A stretch of DNA of 54,034 bases from an uncultured Ruminococcus sp. (lineage in GTDB: Bacteria; Bacillota; Clostridia; Oscillospirales; Ruminococcaceae), in assembly GCA_947629455.1 (NCBI GenBank), contig CANRDT010000015.1, forward strand, positions 1 through 54,034, read 5' to 3'. Positions 31,381-40,926 of this stretch are shown in pieces. The notes below the pieces were generated by a model, which was not told the DNA's origin, made no database searches, and saw only the letters and a program-made list of their open reading frames with translations. Positions within the stretch are counted from its first letter, which is position 1. The number at the start of each line of letters is the position of its first letter. A program made the position numbers and the translations under genes.

Positions 31381-31815
31381 TTACAGCTTAGCCAGTTCCT
31401 GCTGCGGAATTACCCTGAATCCTCCTTCGGTCAATGCCCTCGCCGCGCTGTCGTTGTCGTCAACTCTCAGTATGAGATATGCCGTGCCGTCTTCCTTGCT
31501 GATAGTTGCCGAATACATATACTCTACGCTGATATTGTCCTTGTAGAGCGTTTCCATAGCGGCGGCAAGTCCGCCCGGCTTGTCGCTTATGCATATAGCA
31601 AGCACGTTCGTGCAGGTGACGGAGCAGCCTGCCTTCCTGAGAGCCGCAAGCGCTTTGTCGGGATCGTTCACAATAAGCCTGAGTATGCCGAAATCCTTGG
31701 TATCCGCAATACCTACCGCTCGAATGTCGATCCCGCTGTCGCCCAACAGCCGCGTCACAGCAGAAAGCCTGCCTGCGCGGTTTTCCACAAATACCGATAA
31801 CTGTTTTACTGTCAT
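31381..31815 (-). CDS. Tandem ACT-domain protein
   Basis: The 144 residues form two ACT domains: 1-68 beginning VKQLSVFVENRAGRLSAVTR and 69-144 beginning LAICISDKPGGLAAAMETL. ACT domains bind amino acids. This small two-domain form is frequently encoded beside phenylacetate-CoA ligase and indolepyruvate oxidoreductase, where it may sense an aromatic or branched amino acid. It begins 42 bases after the paaK stop and is likely co-transcribed. Confidence 0.9.
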   Translation of the reverse strand: MTVKQLSVFVENRAGRLSAVTRLLGDSGIDIRAVGIADTKDFGILRLIVNDPDKALAALRKAGCSVTCTNVLAICISDKPGGLAAAMETLYKDNISVEYMYSATISKEDGTAYLILRVDDNDSAARALTEGGFRVIPQQELAKL

Positions 31816-31857
31816 ATTACTGACCTCCCTTTAATTTTTATTTTCATACGGACGATC

Positions 31858-33165
31858 TCACACCAGCTTGCGATTGTCGATAACGCGGACCGCCTTGCCC
31901 TCCGAGCGCGGTATGCTCTTAGGCTCGACAAGCAGTATCTTCGCCCTGATACCGAGTATGGAGTGTATATCGCCGCTTATTTTCTTTTCCAGATCGGTCA
32001 CGGACTTTATGGTATCGGAGAACATATCGTCCGAGATCTCGACTTTTATCTCGAATGTGTCGGTATTTCCCGTTCTGTCCACAACTATCTGATAATTGGG
32101 AGTTGCGTTGCTCATCTTCATAAGCACCGACTCTATCTGCGACGGGAATACGTTCACGCCCTTGATGATAAGCATATCGTCCGTTCTGCCCATAGGCTTT
32201 GTCATTTTTACGAGCGTTCTGCCGCAGGAGCATTTTTCCCGACTGAGTACGCAGATGTCCCTCGTTCTGTATCTCAGCAGCGGAAAAGCCTCCTTGGTAA
32301 TGCTTGTGAACACCAGTTCGCCCTTCGTTCCCTCGGGGAGGACTTCTCCCGTATCGGGGTCGATTATCTCCGCGATAAAGTGATCTTCATTGATGTGCAT
32401 ACCCGTCTGTTCCTCACATTCAAAGGAAACGCCCGGACCGCTTATCTCGGTAAGTCCGTAGATGTCGTATGCCTTTATGCCGAGCAGTTTTTCTATCTCG
32501 CGGCGCATTTCCTCCGTCCACGGTTCTGCGCCGAAAATGCCGGCTTTGAGCTTGATGTCTTCGGGACCGTAGCCCATTTCGTGCAGGGTCTCGCCTATGT
32601 ACGCGGCGTAAGAGGGGGTACAGCAGAGTATCGTCGAGCCGAGATCTCTCATAAACTGTATCTGCCTTTCGGTATTGCCCGAGGACATCGGCAGAGTAAG
32701 ACAGCCGACCTTGTGCGAGCCGCCGTTAAGTCCCGGACCGCCCGTAAACAGTCCGTAGCCGTAGCATACCTGACATACGTCCTCGTTTGTGCCGCCTGCC
32801 GCGACTATCGCTCTTGCACAGCAGTCCTCCCAGATGTCGATATCATTTTGCGTGTAGAATGCGACTACTCGTTTACCCGTCGTTCCGCTGGTGGATTGTA
32901 TTCTCACGCAGTCGGAGAGGGGTTTTGCCAGCAGTCCGTAGGGGTACGCATCGCGGAGATCGGCTTTTGTGAGGAATGGCAGCTTGTGCAGGTCTTCGGT
33001 CGAGCGCACGTCGTCGGGGGTAAGCCCTTTTTCCTCCATAAGCTTTCGGTAGTACGGCACGTTTTCAAAGACGTGTTTTACCTGTGCCGCAAGGCGTTCG
33101 TCCTGGAGTTTTTTCATTTCCTCACGGGACATACATTCGATTTTTTCGTTCCAGAATCTGCTCAA
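31858..33165 (-). CDS. paaK: Phenylacetate-CoA ligase
   Basis: PaaK activates aryl acids to CoA thioesters with ATP, via an adenylate. The 435-residue protein has the usual family length and the AMP-binding signature SSGTTGKRVVAFYT at about 92-106, YGYGLFTGG, the YGLTEISGPG motif at about 216-225 and GRTDDMLIIKGVNVFPSQIE, the hinge and C-terminal domain start. Next to indolepyruvate:ferredoxin oxidoreductase, which yields aryl-acetyl-CoA, it could run in the acid-forming (ATP-yielding) direction in amino acid fermentation, or in the activating direction; the sequence does not decide. Confidence 0.95.
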   Translation of the reverse strand: MSRFWNEKIECMSREEMKKLQDERLAAQVKHVFENVPYYRKLMEEKGLTPDDVRSTEDLHKLPFLTKADLRDAYPYGLLAKPLSDCVRIQSTSGTTGKRVVAFYTQNDIDIWEDCCARAIVAAGGTNEDVCQVCYGYGLFTGGPGLNGGSHKVGCLTLPMSSGNTERQIQFMRDLGSTILCCTPSYAAYIGETLHEMGYGPEDIKLKAGIFGAEPWTEEMRREIEKLLGIKAYDIYGLTEISGPGVSFECEEQTGMHINEDHFIAEIIDPDTGEVLPEGTKGELVFTSITKEAFPLLRYRTRDICVLSREKCSCGRTLVKMTKPMGRTDDMLIIKGVNVFPSQIESVLMKMSNATPNYQIVVDRTGNTDTFEIKVEISDDMFSDTIKSVTDLEKKISGDIHSILGIRAKILLVEPKSIPRSEGKAVRVIDNRKLV

Positions 33166-33286
33166 AATAAAATCATCTCCTAATTTAATAAATTTTCAGT
33201 ATCAAATGTAAAGGTAAAATATCCTATCGCGATATATACCTGAGATATGAAACTGTTATCTCTTACATCTTACAGCTGTTTCTTTT

Positions 33287-33550
33287 TTATAGAAAAGGCC
33301 CGATGATCAAAGGCGATAGAATAAGTATCAGCGCGGCGGCAAGAACGATCATACTTATCCTTTTCGATACATATTTTTTGCTGTCAATGTCGGCATCTTC
33401 ATTTTGCCGCTTGCTTTTTGCGTAACTGACCGCAATGGCAATGATCGCCGTGACAATAACGATCACGAGAGCCAGCAAGATATAATAGGCGATCACCGCG
33501 TCGGCTATAACTTTGAATATCGGACCGTAAAAATTCGACTGATTGTCCAT
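33287..33550 (-). CDS. Small two-helix membrane protein, unknown function
   Basis: An 87-residue protein with hydrophobic helices at about 18-43 (AYYILLALVIVIVTAIIAIAV) trimmed by a charged loop KSKRQNEDADIDSKK, and a second helix at about 67-86. AGGAGG lies 7 bases before the ATG, which supports real translation. I recognise no family. It sits in the ior/paaK run between a frameshifted membrane gene and paaK. Confidence 0.65.
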   Translation of the reverse strand: MDNQSNFYGPIFKVIADAVIAYYILLALVIVIVTAIIAIAVSYAKSKRQNEDADIDSKKYVSKRISMIVLAAALILILSPLIIGPFL

Positions 33551-33689
33551 TGGCTGAAACCTCCTTCTGCATTATTGCGGACTGCATATCACTTGCGGCG
33601 GAGGATATATGCTTGAAAGCTATTTCCCGACAGAATATACAGCCGTATATGAAACTCTTACTTCTTACCTCTTACCCCTTACCTCTGAC

Positions 33690-34462
33690 TCACATATCTT
33701 CTATCTTCGGCGTTTCCACTTCGTCAAGCGCGTTGCTGTTCTCAACAAAGCCTATCGAATCGACATCGGCAGTCATACCTATATCCTCGATACCGCCCTG
33801 CGACCTGCTCCTTGTGCCGAAATCCGCCGTGTCGTTTGCGTAAAAATTGTATTCGCCGCTTTCGCCCGTTATCGCATTGTCCATACTCTCTATCTCATAA
33901 TGCTCCATATCATTGAGCGAAACGTATATCGCACTGTCGCTGCCGTCATTGCCCTTTATGTAGTAGTAATACATACGAAAACTGCCGAATGAACCCTCGT
34001 CCCTTGAAGTAAAACGGTTGAGCTCTTTGCAGAGCTTGATCTCAAAGTCTTTTTCGGTGCGGCAAAGCTTGTTCATATTCCGTATGCAGTCCTCGGCAGA
34101 AAGCGATTCGTCCTTTTCTCCTCCGCATACGGCGGCAAGTATATTGCGCAGATCGCCCGTGATAACATACTTCCTGCGCGATAAAACGGCATACTTGCCG
34201 TATTTTTCTATAAACCGATATGCCTTTGCCTGTTCGCCCTTAAAGAGTGCGCTTATCCTTACCGCCGCAATGCATATAAACAATATCGGCATTACGGCAT
34301 AGAATATCGGCGACGCTTTAAGAAGATGTACGATCAGTATACCCCCCCCGCAAAAATTGCGCAGATCACGCCGAACTTTACGGCAGCCGCTTTCTGCTCC
34401 TTGTAAAATTCCTCAGCCTCGTCCGGCTTTATTCCCCATACACCTGTTTCACTGACTGTCAT
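33690..34462 (-). pseudogene. Membrane protein gene interrupted by a frameshift at a G8 tract
   Basis: An ATG at 34462 with AGGAG before it opens MTVSETGVWGIKPDEAEEF and runs about 40 codons to a stop just after a run of eight G (plus-strand C at 34342-34349). Adding one G joins it without a stop to the frame that continues to 33690, giving about 257 residues. The joined product has a sensible hairpin of two membrane helices (KFGVICAIFAGGG... and YAVMPILFICIAAV) followed by a soluble domain of about 190 residues with no known motif. Either a real mutation, a slippage-controlled gene, or a sequencing error. If translated only from 34292 it would lose the first helix. Confidence 0.7.
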
Positions 34463-34501
34463 TGTTATACTCTCCTGTCTGTTTATTATTATATATTATA
34501 A

Positions 34502-35080
34502 TTATTGTACTGCCGCTCTGCCGAGATCGAATGCCTTTTTGTTGAGATCGATAAACTTCGGCGGAACACATTCCTCCAAAGCCCTCTGCCAGAGCTGACC
34601 GTCCATATCCATTTTCTGAGAAACTACTCCCATAAGCACCACATTCGACGCTTTCGCGCTGCCTGCCTCTTCCGCCAGAGCAAGCGCGTCCACGGCGATA
34701 ACGTCTATATCCTGTGCGCGTATCTTTTCGATTATATCCTCGGGATAGACCGCCGCCCCCGTTATCACGGGCATGGGGTCTATTTTCTGAGTGGAAGTCA
34801 CCAGATGTCCGCCTTTTTTCAGATAGGGCAGCCACCTTGCCGATTCAAGCTGTTCAAAGCTGATGATTATATCCGCCTCTCCTTTTGTCACTACGGGGGA
34901 GAATACCCTGTCGCCGTACTTGACATAGGTCACTACCGAGCCGCCGCGCTGGCTCATGCCGTGCACCTCGCTGACCTTTACGTCAAACCCCTGCGAGAGC
35001 AGAACGTTTCCTATAAGTCTTGACGCCAACAGACTTCCCTGTCCGCCGACCCCGACTATCATTATAGACTTAGTTTCCAT
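34502..35080 (-). CDS. iorB: Indolepyruvate:ferredoxin oxidoreductase, beta subunit
   Basis: The 192-residue gamma-domain-like subunit starts IMIVGVGGQGSLLASRLIG, the family Gly-rich motif, with VHGMSQRGGSVVTYVKYG at about 39-56. With IorA it oxidatively decarboxylates aryl pyruvates to aryl-acetyl-CoA, reducing ferredoxin. Usually iorB directly follows iorA; here a 166-residue membrane protein gene separates them. It is 37 bases after that gene. Confidence 0.95.
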   Translation of the reverse strand: METKSIMIVGVGGQGSLLASRLIGNVLLSQGFDVKVSEVHGMSQRGGSVVTYVKYGDRVFSPVVTKGEADIIISFEQLESARWLPYLKKGGHLVTSTQKIDPMPVITGAAVYPEDIIEKIRAQDIDVIAVDALALAEEAGSAKASNVVLMGVVSQKMDMDGQLWQRALEECVPPKFIDLNKKAFDLGRAAVQ

Positions 35081-35116
35081 AATATTTCTCCTAAATTAAA
35101 GTTTCCACCTGTGTGA

Positions 35117-35617
35117 TCATTTTTTCTTTACAAAATTAGCGATTATAGCGGCAGAAGCAATTATCGTTACAACATATCCGAATGCCAGATCCTTTTTGAA
35201 CTCGTCGCTGTATCTTACGTCAGTTCCCACCTTCGCGAGCAAGTCATCATATGTATCAACATATTCGCCAAAATCTAGAAATATCTCAAAAGTAGAAACA
35301 TCGGTATCAAGCCCTAAAACCTCAAACGCCGCAGCAACATCTCTGTCGTCCTCAAAATCCTTATGGAGCTGCATAGCATAATTCATTCTTGTTCCTACAA
35401 AAACGGCTATAAGCACAAATACCGCGCATATTACTATTCCTATCTTGTCCATGCTTTTGCCGAGCAGCTTATATCCGAAAAAAGCTCCTGCGGCAAGCGC
35501 AAGTCCGCCTATCCACGATATATAGCCTGCCATTCCTATCAGGCACCATACTATCAATCCCAAGACAGTGCCGACTATTCCTCCGATTATTCCCATTATC
35601 TTATTGCTTTGTTCCAT
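35117..35617 (-). CDS. Membrane protein inserted between iorA and iorB, unknown function
   Basis: A 166-residue protein with Gly-rich hydrophobic segments at about 8-50 (two helices), one at 56-77, a soluble acidic region of about 65 residues (78-142) and a last helix at about 145-162 ending in NFVKKK. The Gly-rich start resembles general small membrane proteins of Firmicutes, without a firm family. GGAGAG precedes the ATG. Spacing of 39 and 36 bases to its neighbours suggests it is transcribed with ior genes, possibly as a membrane tether; that is a guess. Confidence 0.7.
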   Translation of the reverse strand: MEQSNKIMGIIGGIVGTVLGLIVWCLIGMAGYISWIGGLALAAGAFFGYKLLGKSMDKIGIVICAVFVLIAVFVGTRMNYAMQLHKDFEDDRDVAAAFEVLGLDTDVSTFEIFLDFGEYVDTYDDLLAKVGTDVRYSDEFKKDLAFGYVVTIIASAAIIANFVKKK

Positions 35618-35656
35618 TACAAATCTCTCCTTAAATATTTTTTGTATGCTACAATG

Positions 35657-37384
35657 CTATTTTTCTATCGCTGTCAGCCTGCACATTTCCGTGCATATTC
35701 CGCAGCCGACGCACTGAGTATGATCTATAACGCACTTGCCGTTATGTATCGAAATGGCGGGACAGCCGATCTTCAGGCACTGTTTGCAGCCGACGCATTT
35801 TTCACTGTCGACTTTAAGCGGCTTTTCGTGCTTGACGTATTTCAGCAGAGCGCACGGTCTGCGCGAGATTATCACGGACGGTCCGTCTTTTTCAAGTTCC
35901 TGCGCTATGATCTCTTTGGTCTGCGCCATATTGTACGGATCGGCAACTCTCACGCTCTTTATGCCGATAGCTTTGCAAAGCTCTTCCAGATCTACCGCCG
36001 CCGCAGGATCGCCTCGCAGATTTTTTCCCGTAGTGGGATTCTGCTGATGTCCCGTCATACCCGTAATGGAATTGTCGAGTATTATCACCACGGAATTTGT
36101 GGCGTTGTACGCGATGTTCACAAGTCCCGTCATACCGCTGTGCATAAACGTGGAATCGCCAATGACCGCAACGGTGTGCTTTTCTGCGTCCGCGCCCCTT
36201 GCCTTGTTGAATCCGTGCAGCCCGCTGACCGACGCGCCCATACAAATGGTGGAATCCATAGCTTTAAGCGGAGGAGTCGCGCCGAGAGTGTAGCAGCCTA
36301 TATCGCCGCAGACGGTGACTCCCAGCTGCGACAGGCAGTAGAATAGTCCTCTGTGCGGACAGCCTGCGCACATCACGGGAGGTCTTACGGGGACGTTCTC
36401 CGGGAAGTCTGTTGTTTCGGGCAGGATACCGAGAATTTTCTCTCTTATTATCATCTGCGAGATCTCTCCGCAAAGGCTGAAAGTATCCTTGCCGTGTACG
36501 TCAAGACCAAGCTTGCGGCAGTGCGTTTCGATCACATCGTCAAGCTCCTCGATAACGTAAACGGTCTCGCACTGCGCGGCAAATTCCTCGATGATATGCG
36601 ACGGCATGGGATTGACAATGCCGAGTTTAAGGTAGGAGGCGTTTTCTCCGAGAGCCTCTTTTGCATACTGGTAGGAAATGCCTGAGGTTATCACGCCGAT
36701 CTTTTTGTCGAAGTACTCCGTCCTGTTGAGCGGCGAAGTTTCGGCGTACTTTGCAATATCTTTCAGTCGCTGTTCGACTACCGGGTGACGTTTTATCGCG
36801 TTGCCGGGCATCATAACGTACTTGGCAGGGTCTTTTGTATAATCTTTGAGAGGTATCTTTTGCGGTTCGCAAAGTTCCACCGCCGACTGCGAGTGGGATA
36901 CTCTTGTGGAAAGTCTGACTATTACGGGGGTATCGAATTTTTCCGACAGTTCAAAGGCGGCTTTGGCAAATTCCTTACATTCCGCCGAGTCGGACGGTTC
37001 GATCATCATAGTTTTCGACGCGATAGCGTGGTGGCGTGAATCCTGTTCGTTCTGTGAGGAATGCATACCGGGATCGTCCGCGACGGCGATGACCATACCT
37101 GCGTTTACTCCGGTATAGCCTGCGGTATAGAGGGGATCGGCGGCGACGTTAAGTCCGACGTGTTTCATAGCGCAGAAGCTCCTTGCGCCTGCGATAGATG
37201 CGCCGAGCGCGACTTCCATAGCGACTTTTTCATTGGGAGCCCATTCGGCGTAAACGTCTGAAAACTCCGCAAATTTTTCGGTTATCTCGGTGGAGGGAGT
37301 TCCGGGGTAGGAGGAGGCTATCCTGCAATCCGCCTCATAAAGTCCCCGTGCGAACGCCTCATTTCCAAGCATTAGTTTCTTCAT
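35657..37384 (-). CDS. iorA: Indolepyruvate:ferredoxin oxidoreductase, alpha subunit
   Basis: A 575-residue TPP enzyme. The N-terminal pyrimidine-binding part has GNEAFARGLYEA, SSYPGTPSTEI and ADDPGMHSSQNEQDSR; the TPP-binding part has GDIGCYTLGA, MGASVSGLHGF and GDSTFMHSGMTGL...ILDNSITGMTG, with the GDSx...N metal motif. The C-terminal 55 residues hold two ferredoxin motifs (CVGCKQCLKIGCP and CVGCGICTEMC). It oxidises indole-, phenyl- and hydroxyphenyl-pyruvate with ferredoxin. The ATG at 37384 follows AAAGGA; the in-frame ATG at 37420 does not. First gene of the cluster, with a perfect promoter. Confidence 0.96.
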   Translation of the reverse strand: MKKLMLGNEAFARGLYEADCRIASSYPGTPSTEITEKFAEFSDVYAEWAPNEKVAMEVALGASIAGARSFCAMKHVGLNVAADPLYTAGYTGVNAGMVIAVADDPGMHSSQNEQDSRHHAIASKTMMIEPSDSAECKEFAKAAFELSEKFDTPVIVRLSTRVSHSQSAVELCEPQKIPLKDYTKDPAKYVMMPGNAIKRHPVVEQRLKDIAKYAETSPLNRTEYFDKKIGVITSGISYQYAKEALGENASYLKLGIVNPMPSHIIEEFAAQCETVYVIEELDDVIETHCRKLGLDVHGKDTFSLCGEISQMIIREKILGILPETTDFPENVPVRPPVMCAGCPHRGLFYCLSQLGVTVCGDIGCYTLGATPPLKAMDSTICMGASVSGLHGFNKARGADAEKHTVAVIGDSTFMHSGMTGLVNIAYNATNSVVIILDNSITGMTGHQQNPTTGKNLRGDPAAAVDLEELCKAIGIKSVRVADPYNMAQTKEIIAQELEKDGPSVIISRRPCALLKYVKHEKPLKVDSEKCVGCKQCLKIGCPAISIHNGKCVIDHTQCVGCGICTEMCRLTAIEK

Positions 37385-37475
37385 AATTTTCTTCCTTTCG
37401 ATTTTTGCTGCGATTTTCACAACAATAAGACAAAATGTTTATAATAAATGTAAACATCTTCATAACATTTATTAT

Positions 37476-37504
37476 ATTATATCTTAAAGAGCCTGACTTG
37501 TCAA
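37476..37504 (-). promoter_or_regulatory. Consensus promoter of the ior/paaK cluster
   Basis: On the minus strand TTGACA (complement of 37499-37504) and TATAAT (complement of 37476-37481), both perfect, 17 bases apart. In the leader ATGTTTA and TAAACAT (about 37434-37457) form a dyad that could be an operator. Confidence 0.8.
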
Positions 37505-37744
37505 GCGATTACAAGTTAGTTGTTATAAATAATACGGTATGAATTTTCGGACGGCAGTATATGCTTTCATAAAAACGCATAAATCAAAGGCTGTTTTCTC
37601 GCTTGCGGCGAGGAAATAGCCTTTAGTGTACGATATTATTTTCGGCAAAAAGCGCGTTTCCTCCGCCGCAAGCGGAGAGTTTTTAGATAATGCTGTTCTC
37701 CCCCTTGGGGGGAAATTATATCCGCAATATTTTCGGCAATAGGT

Positions 37745-38040
37745 GCGTAGCTGCTGCCGCAAGCGGCAGCTGTAGCAAATGCCTTTCATAGTAGGGAAAG
37801 CGCTCTCTTGCAAGCGCTTTCCCTCTTCCCAAACAGTCCACCGGACTGTTTGGGAATTCACCCTTTTCAGAGCGCCTCCGTATGGGGTATTTCGCCGTCT
37901 GCGGACGGCGACAAGGGGCTCTGCCCCTCGACCCCGCCAGCCTTTTTGAGGAAAAGGCTGGAGCGAAAACCTTTTTAATATGCCGACTTTGTTTTCACAA
38001 TAACTTCGGAGCGTGAAATCAGCCTGCGGAGCTGCTCTTA
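37745..38040 (-). repeat. Structured multi-hairpin repeat, family B, copy 3 (reverse)
   Basis: Matches 49580-49880 most closely. Minus-strand stems: GGGGCAGAGCCCC, CGCCGTCCGCAGACGGCG, CCCAAACAGTCC/GGACTGTTTGGG, GGGAAAGCGCTT/AAGAGAGCGCTTTCCC and CTGCCGC/GCGGCAG. 37560-37745 holds further short hairpins but no gene. Confidence 0.8.
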
Positions 38041-38059
38041 CTTTTAGCACCTATCCTCT

Positions 38060-40888
38060 TTATTTATCCTCCGATCGGGTATCTCCGCCGTTTTCCTCTT
38101 TATTTTCTTTCTGCGGAATGTTCTGCTGATTCTTCAGCTTTGCCATCTTGAACAGGAACACCTCCACCGAAATAAGCGCGATAACAACGCACAGCGCAAT
38201 GACGATTATCAAAATGATCGTGCTGTTCTTGCTGCCGCCGTCCTCGTCCTTGCCGCTCTTTTCGGTCTTGCTGCTGCTCTTGCCGCTGTCCTCATCGTCT
38301 TTATCCGTTTTGTCCGACTTGTCATTGTCCGCATTATTTTTGTCATTATCCGCGCCGCCCGAGTTCTTATCCGTATCGCCGTTATCCTCCTTGTCCTTAT
38401 CGCCGGAGGTGTCGGGCGCGGACTGGTCTATCCCCGTGCCGTTGCCCGTTGCGCCGATAACTATGCCGTCGTCGCTGCCGTTTTCAAGCAGAAACGCCGT
38501 CAGCCACGCAAGCGGAGTATTCCAGTTTATGGTACATTCGTTTACCGACCAAGCCTCAACGTGATCGAGATAGCATTTCTGCGGAGCGATCTCTCCCTTT
38601 TTCCAGCCCGAACCTTTTACCCAAGGATCCTGCATACCCGAGTTCGGACCGCCCGTAAGCACGCCGCAGGGAGCTTTCGGGAATGTCGCGTCCACCTGAT
38701 TCGACCACCAGCGGTGGTGCGGATTCTGCGAGGAATGTTCTCCGTAGCCGGTGACGTAGGACTGATCCATCGCGTTCCTGCCGAGCAGATAATCCATACC
38801 CGACACCGCGCCGTCAAAGTATTTTCTGTCGCCCGTGATATTCATAGCATACGCAAGCACTATGGAATTATCCGCCACCACGGAATTTGAGCCCCATACA
38901 TAGCCGGTGTCGCTGTCGTCGTAGCCGATAACGCTTTGACCGTAAGGCAGACCGTATCCCTGCGAAGATTCAAGCTGAAGATAATGATCCGCCGCTTTGA
39001 CGATGTTGTCAGACGCCTTTTCATAATCGTCCGACGAGAGGGGAGTATCTTCTCTGACTGCCAGCGAGAGCGTACCCAGCGCGGCGGTGTTTCCCCAGTC
39101 AAAGCTGCCTATGGTGTCAACGTGTTCTCCGCCGCCGATAGTAGTCGGCATTTCAAAACAGTACTCCGAGCTTTTCATCTTGTCGAGATATTCCTCGTCC
39201 CCCGTCGTGAGGAAAAGCTCACATTCCGCCCAGTAAAATTCGTCCTCGGCGTTGGTATCTCCGTATGCGCCGCCGCCTATGGATTCGTCGAGCGGAGCGT
39301 ACATATCGGGGTGCTTTTCCGCCGCGGCAAACGTCCTCTTCGCTATATCAAGACATTCCTCCGCGAAATCGTCGTCAATGCCTTTCCACAGTCTTGCCGC
39401 CTGAGCCGCGCAAGCCGACACATTGAGAGTAGCCGCCGTTGTGGGCGGTTTCAGCACGCGGTTCATATCGTCCTCGGCAGGCGGAAGCGCCAGCGCCGTC
39501 CACTTCTCATCGTGAACTTTATGGTACGCCATATCCTTATAATCGCCGTCCGCCACCAGCATTGTGAACATCCATTCCATTTCCCAACGCGCCTCGTCCA
39601 GAAGATCGGGATAGCCGTTTGAGTTTTCAGGAATATTCATACTGCCGTCCGCAAATGCCTTTTCATATCCGTGCGCAAGTGCGGTCTCGTACTGATTCTG
39701 CATAAGCCAGAGGGATATTCCGCCGTTCACGACATACTTTCCGTGATCGCCTGCGTCGTACCAGCCGCCTGCTACGTCCTGCGTGCCGCTGCTGCCGCTG
39801 TATCCCCACGTCTGCTGGATAGTCGCGTTATCCGAAACGTGTCCCGCGCTCCTCGCGAGAGCATCCGCATCGCCCGAAGTGATATATTTGCTTTCAATAT
39901 CTATTGCGCTGCGGCTCTGATAGAAATAATTCAGCGAATCGTAGAGCATTGCGGAATATACGTCCGAAACGCCTATCGAAAAGGTCTTTGACTTTTCGCC
40001 ATTTTCAGCCTCTATGTAGTAGCTGCCCGGTTCGTCAAGCTCCGTAAAATCAAGAGTATGCACCTTATCGCCCGAATCGCGGTCTGTACCGAAAGGCTTG
40101 CTCGTTCCCGAAAACGCCTCTTCGCCCGAATCCGCATTCTTTACGCTGAAAGCTATCCCCTTGCCCTCGTCCGACAGCAGGGTAGCCTGTTTGCGGCTTT
40201 CGGGGAAATAGCCGAGCTGATTTGTCATTATCCCCGAGCGCACATATTCCTCGGGAGGCTGATAATCGTTTTCGCTGCCCGAAAGATCTTCAAGCGACAT
40301 ATTGTCAAAGGTTATGACCGTACCTTCCGGAAAGCAGCCGCCGGGAGTATATTCCCCGTCGCCGCCGAGGTGGAACGCCCATTCGGCAACATCGAGCGAC
40401 TGTGACGCGGTGAAGGTGAGATCGACCTTTTTGGTTTCGTTTGCGTTTATCTGGATAGGGTCCCATGTGGAATCAAAATCTCCGCTGCCCGTGGACATAT
40501 TGTGCCAGATCTCGACATCGCCCTCAAGGTTGCCGATCTTGGTGTAATATTTTCCGCTGTTAGAGGAGGTTATCTCATAGCGGACGCGGTACTGATGACC
40601 CGAAACTATTTTCAGTCCGCGGTGACGGAACTGGCAGTCCCACCTGTCCTCGCCGCCGCGCGACGCTCCGCCCGGGTTGATTATGGTTATGCGGTAAACT
40701 CCGCCGTCGATCTCGAAATCCATTTCGGCAGGTTCGGATTCGCAGAGATGCCACGGCAGTCCCACGCCGTCGTCAAAATCGTTCTGACCGAGCTGTTCGC
40801 CTGCGTGGGCAGTCATCAGCCAAGATGACGCAGGGGTCAGCAGCATTGCCGCCGACAGCAGCGCAGCCGCCGCTTTCTTTATAAACAT
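38060..40888 (-). CDS. Membrane-anchored family 9 cellulase
   Basis: GH9 enzymes cut cellulose or other beta-glucans with inversion. The 942-residue protein has a signal peptide (cleavage near A29), a CBM4/9-like domain at about 33-205, a CelD_N Ig-like domain at about 213-300 (MTNQLGYFPESRKQATLL), and a GH9 catalytic domain at about 308-805: GWYDAGDHGKYV with the catalytic Asp pair, VTGYGEHSSQNPHHRWW, and VEAWSVNECTINWNTPL with the acid Glu. Then come a linker of about 75 residues rich in Asp, Lys and Ser (812-887), one membrane helix (about 890-914) and a charged cytoplasmic tail. No dockerin and no LPXTG is present, so anchoring is by the helix. Confidence 0.95.
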   Translation of the reverse strand: MFIKKAAAALLSAAMLLTPASSWLMTAHAGEQLGQNDFDDGVGLPWHLCESEPAEMDFEIDGGVYRITIINPGGASRGGEDRWDCQFRHRGLKIVSGHQYRVRYEITSSNSGKYYTKIGNLEGDVEIWHNMSTGSGDFDSTWDPIQINANETKKVDLTFTASQSLDVAEWAFHLGGDGEYTPGGCFPEGTVITFDNMSLEDLSGSENDYQPPEEYVRSGIMTNQLGYFPESRKQATLLSDEGKGIAFSVKNADSGEEAFSGTSKPFGTDRDSGDKVHTLDFTELDEPGSYYIEAENGEKSKTFSIGVSDVYSAMLYDSLNYFYQSRSAIDIESKYITSGDADALARSAGHVSDNATIQQTWGYSGSSGTQDVAGGWYDAGDHGKYVVNGGISLWLMQNQYETALAHGYEKAFADGSMNIPENSNGYPDLLDEARWEMEWMFTMLVADGDYKDMAYHKVHDEKWTALALPPAEDDMNRVLKPPTTAATLNVSACAAQAARLWKGIDDDFAEECLDIAKRTFAAAEKHPDMYAPLDESIGGGAYGDTNAEDEFYWAECELFLTTGDEEYLDKMKSSEYCFEMPTTIGGGEHVDTIGSFDWGNTAALGTLSLAVREDTPLSSDDYEKASDNIVKAADHYLQLESSQGYGLPYGQSVIGYDDSDTGYVWGSNSVVADNSIVLAYAMNITGDRKYFDGAVSGMDYLLGRNAMDQSYVTGYGEHSSQNPHHRWWSNQVDATFPKAPCGVLTGGPNSGMQDPWVKGSGWKKGEIAPQKCYLDHVEAWSVNECTINWNTPLAWLTAFLLENGSDDGIVIGATGNGTGIDQSAPDTSGDKDKEDNGDTDKNSGGADNDKNNADNDKSDKTDKDDEDSGKSSSKTEKSGKDEDGGSKNSTIILIIVIALCVVIALISVEVFLFKMAKLKNQQNIPQKENKEENGGDTRSEDK

Positions 40889-40926
40889 TTTTCTGACCTC
40901 CGTTTTAGAAATTGGTTTATGGATAT

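Noticed and set aside
31963-33183. A 406-codon open frame on the plus strand
   Set aside because: It is antisense to paaK, which has full family motifs; the frame has no recognisable motif and arises from the third-position GC bias of the real gene.
35363-36346. A 327-codon plus-strand open frame
   Set aside because: Antisense to iorA and the 166-residue membrane gene; no motif and no ribosome site.
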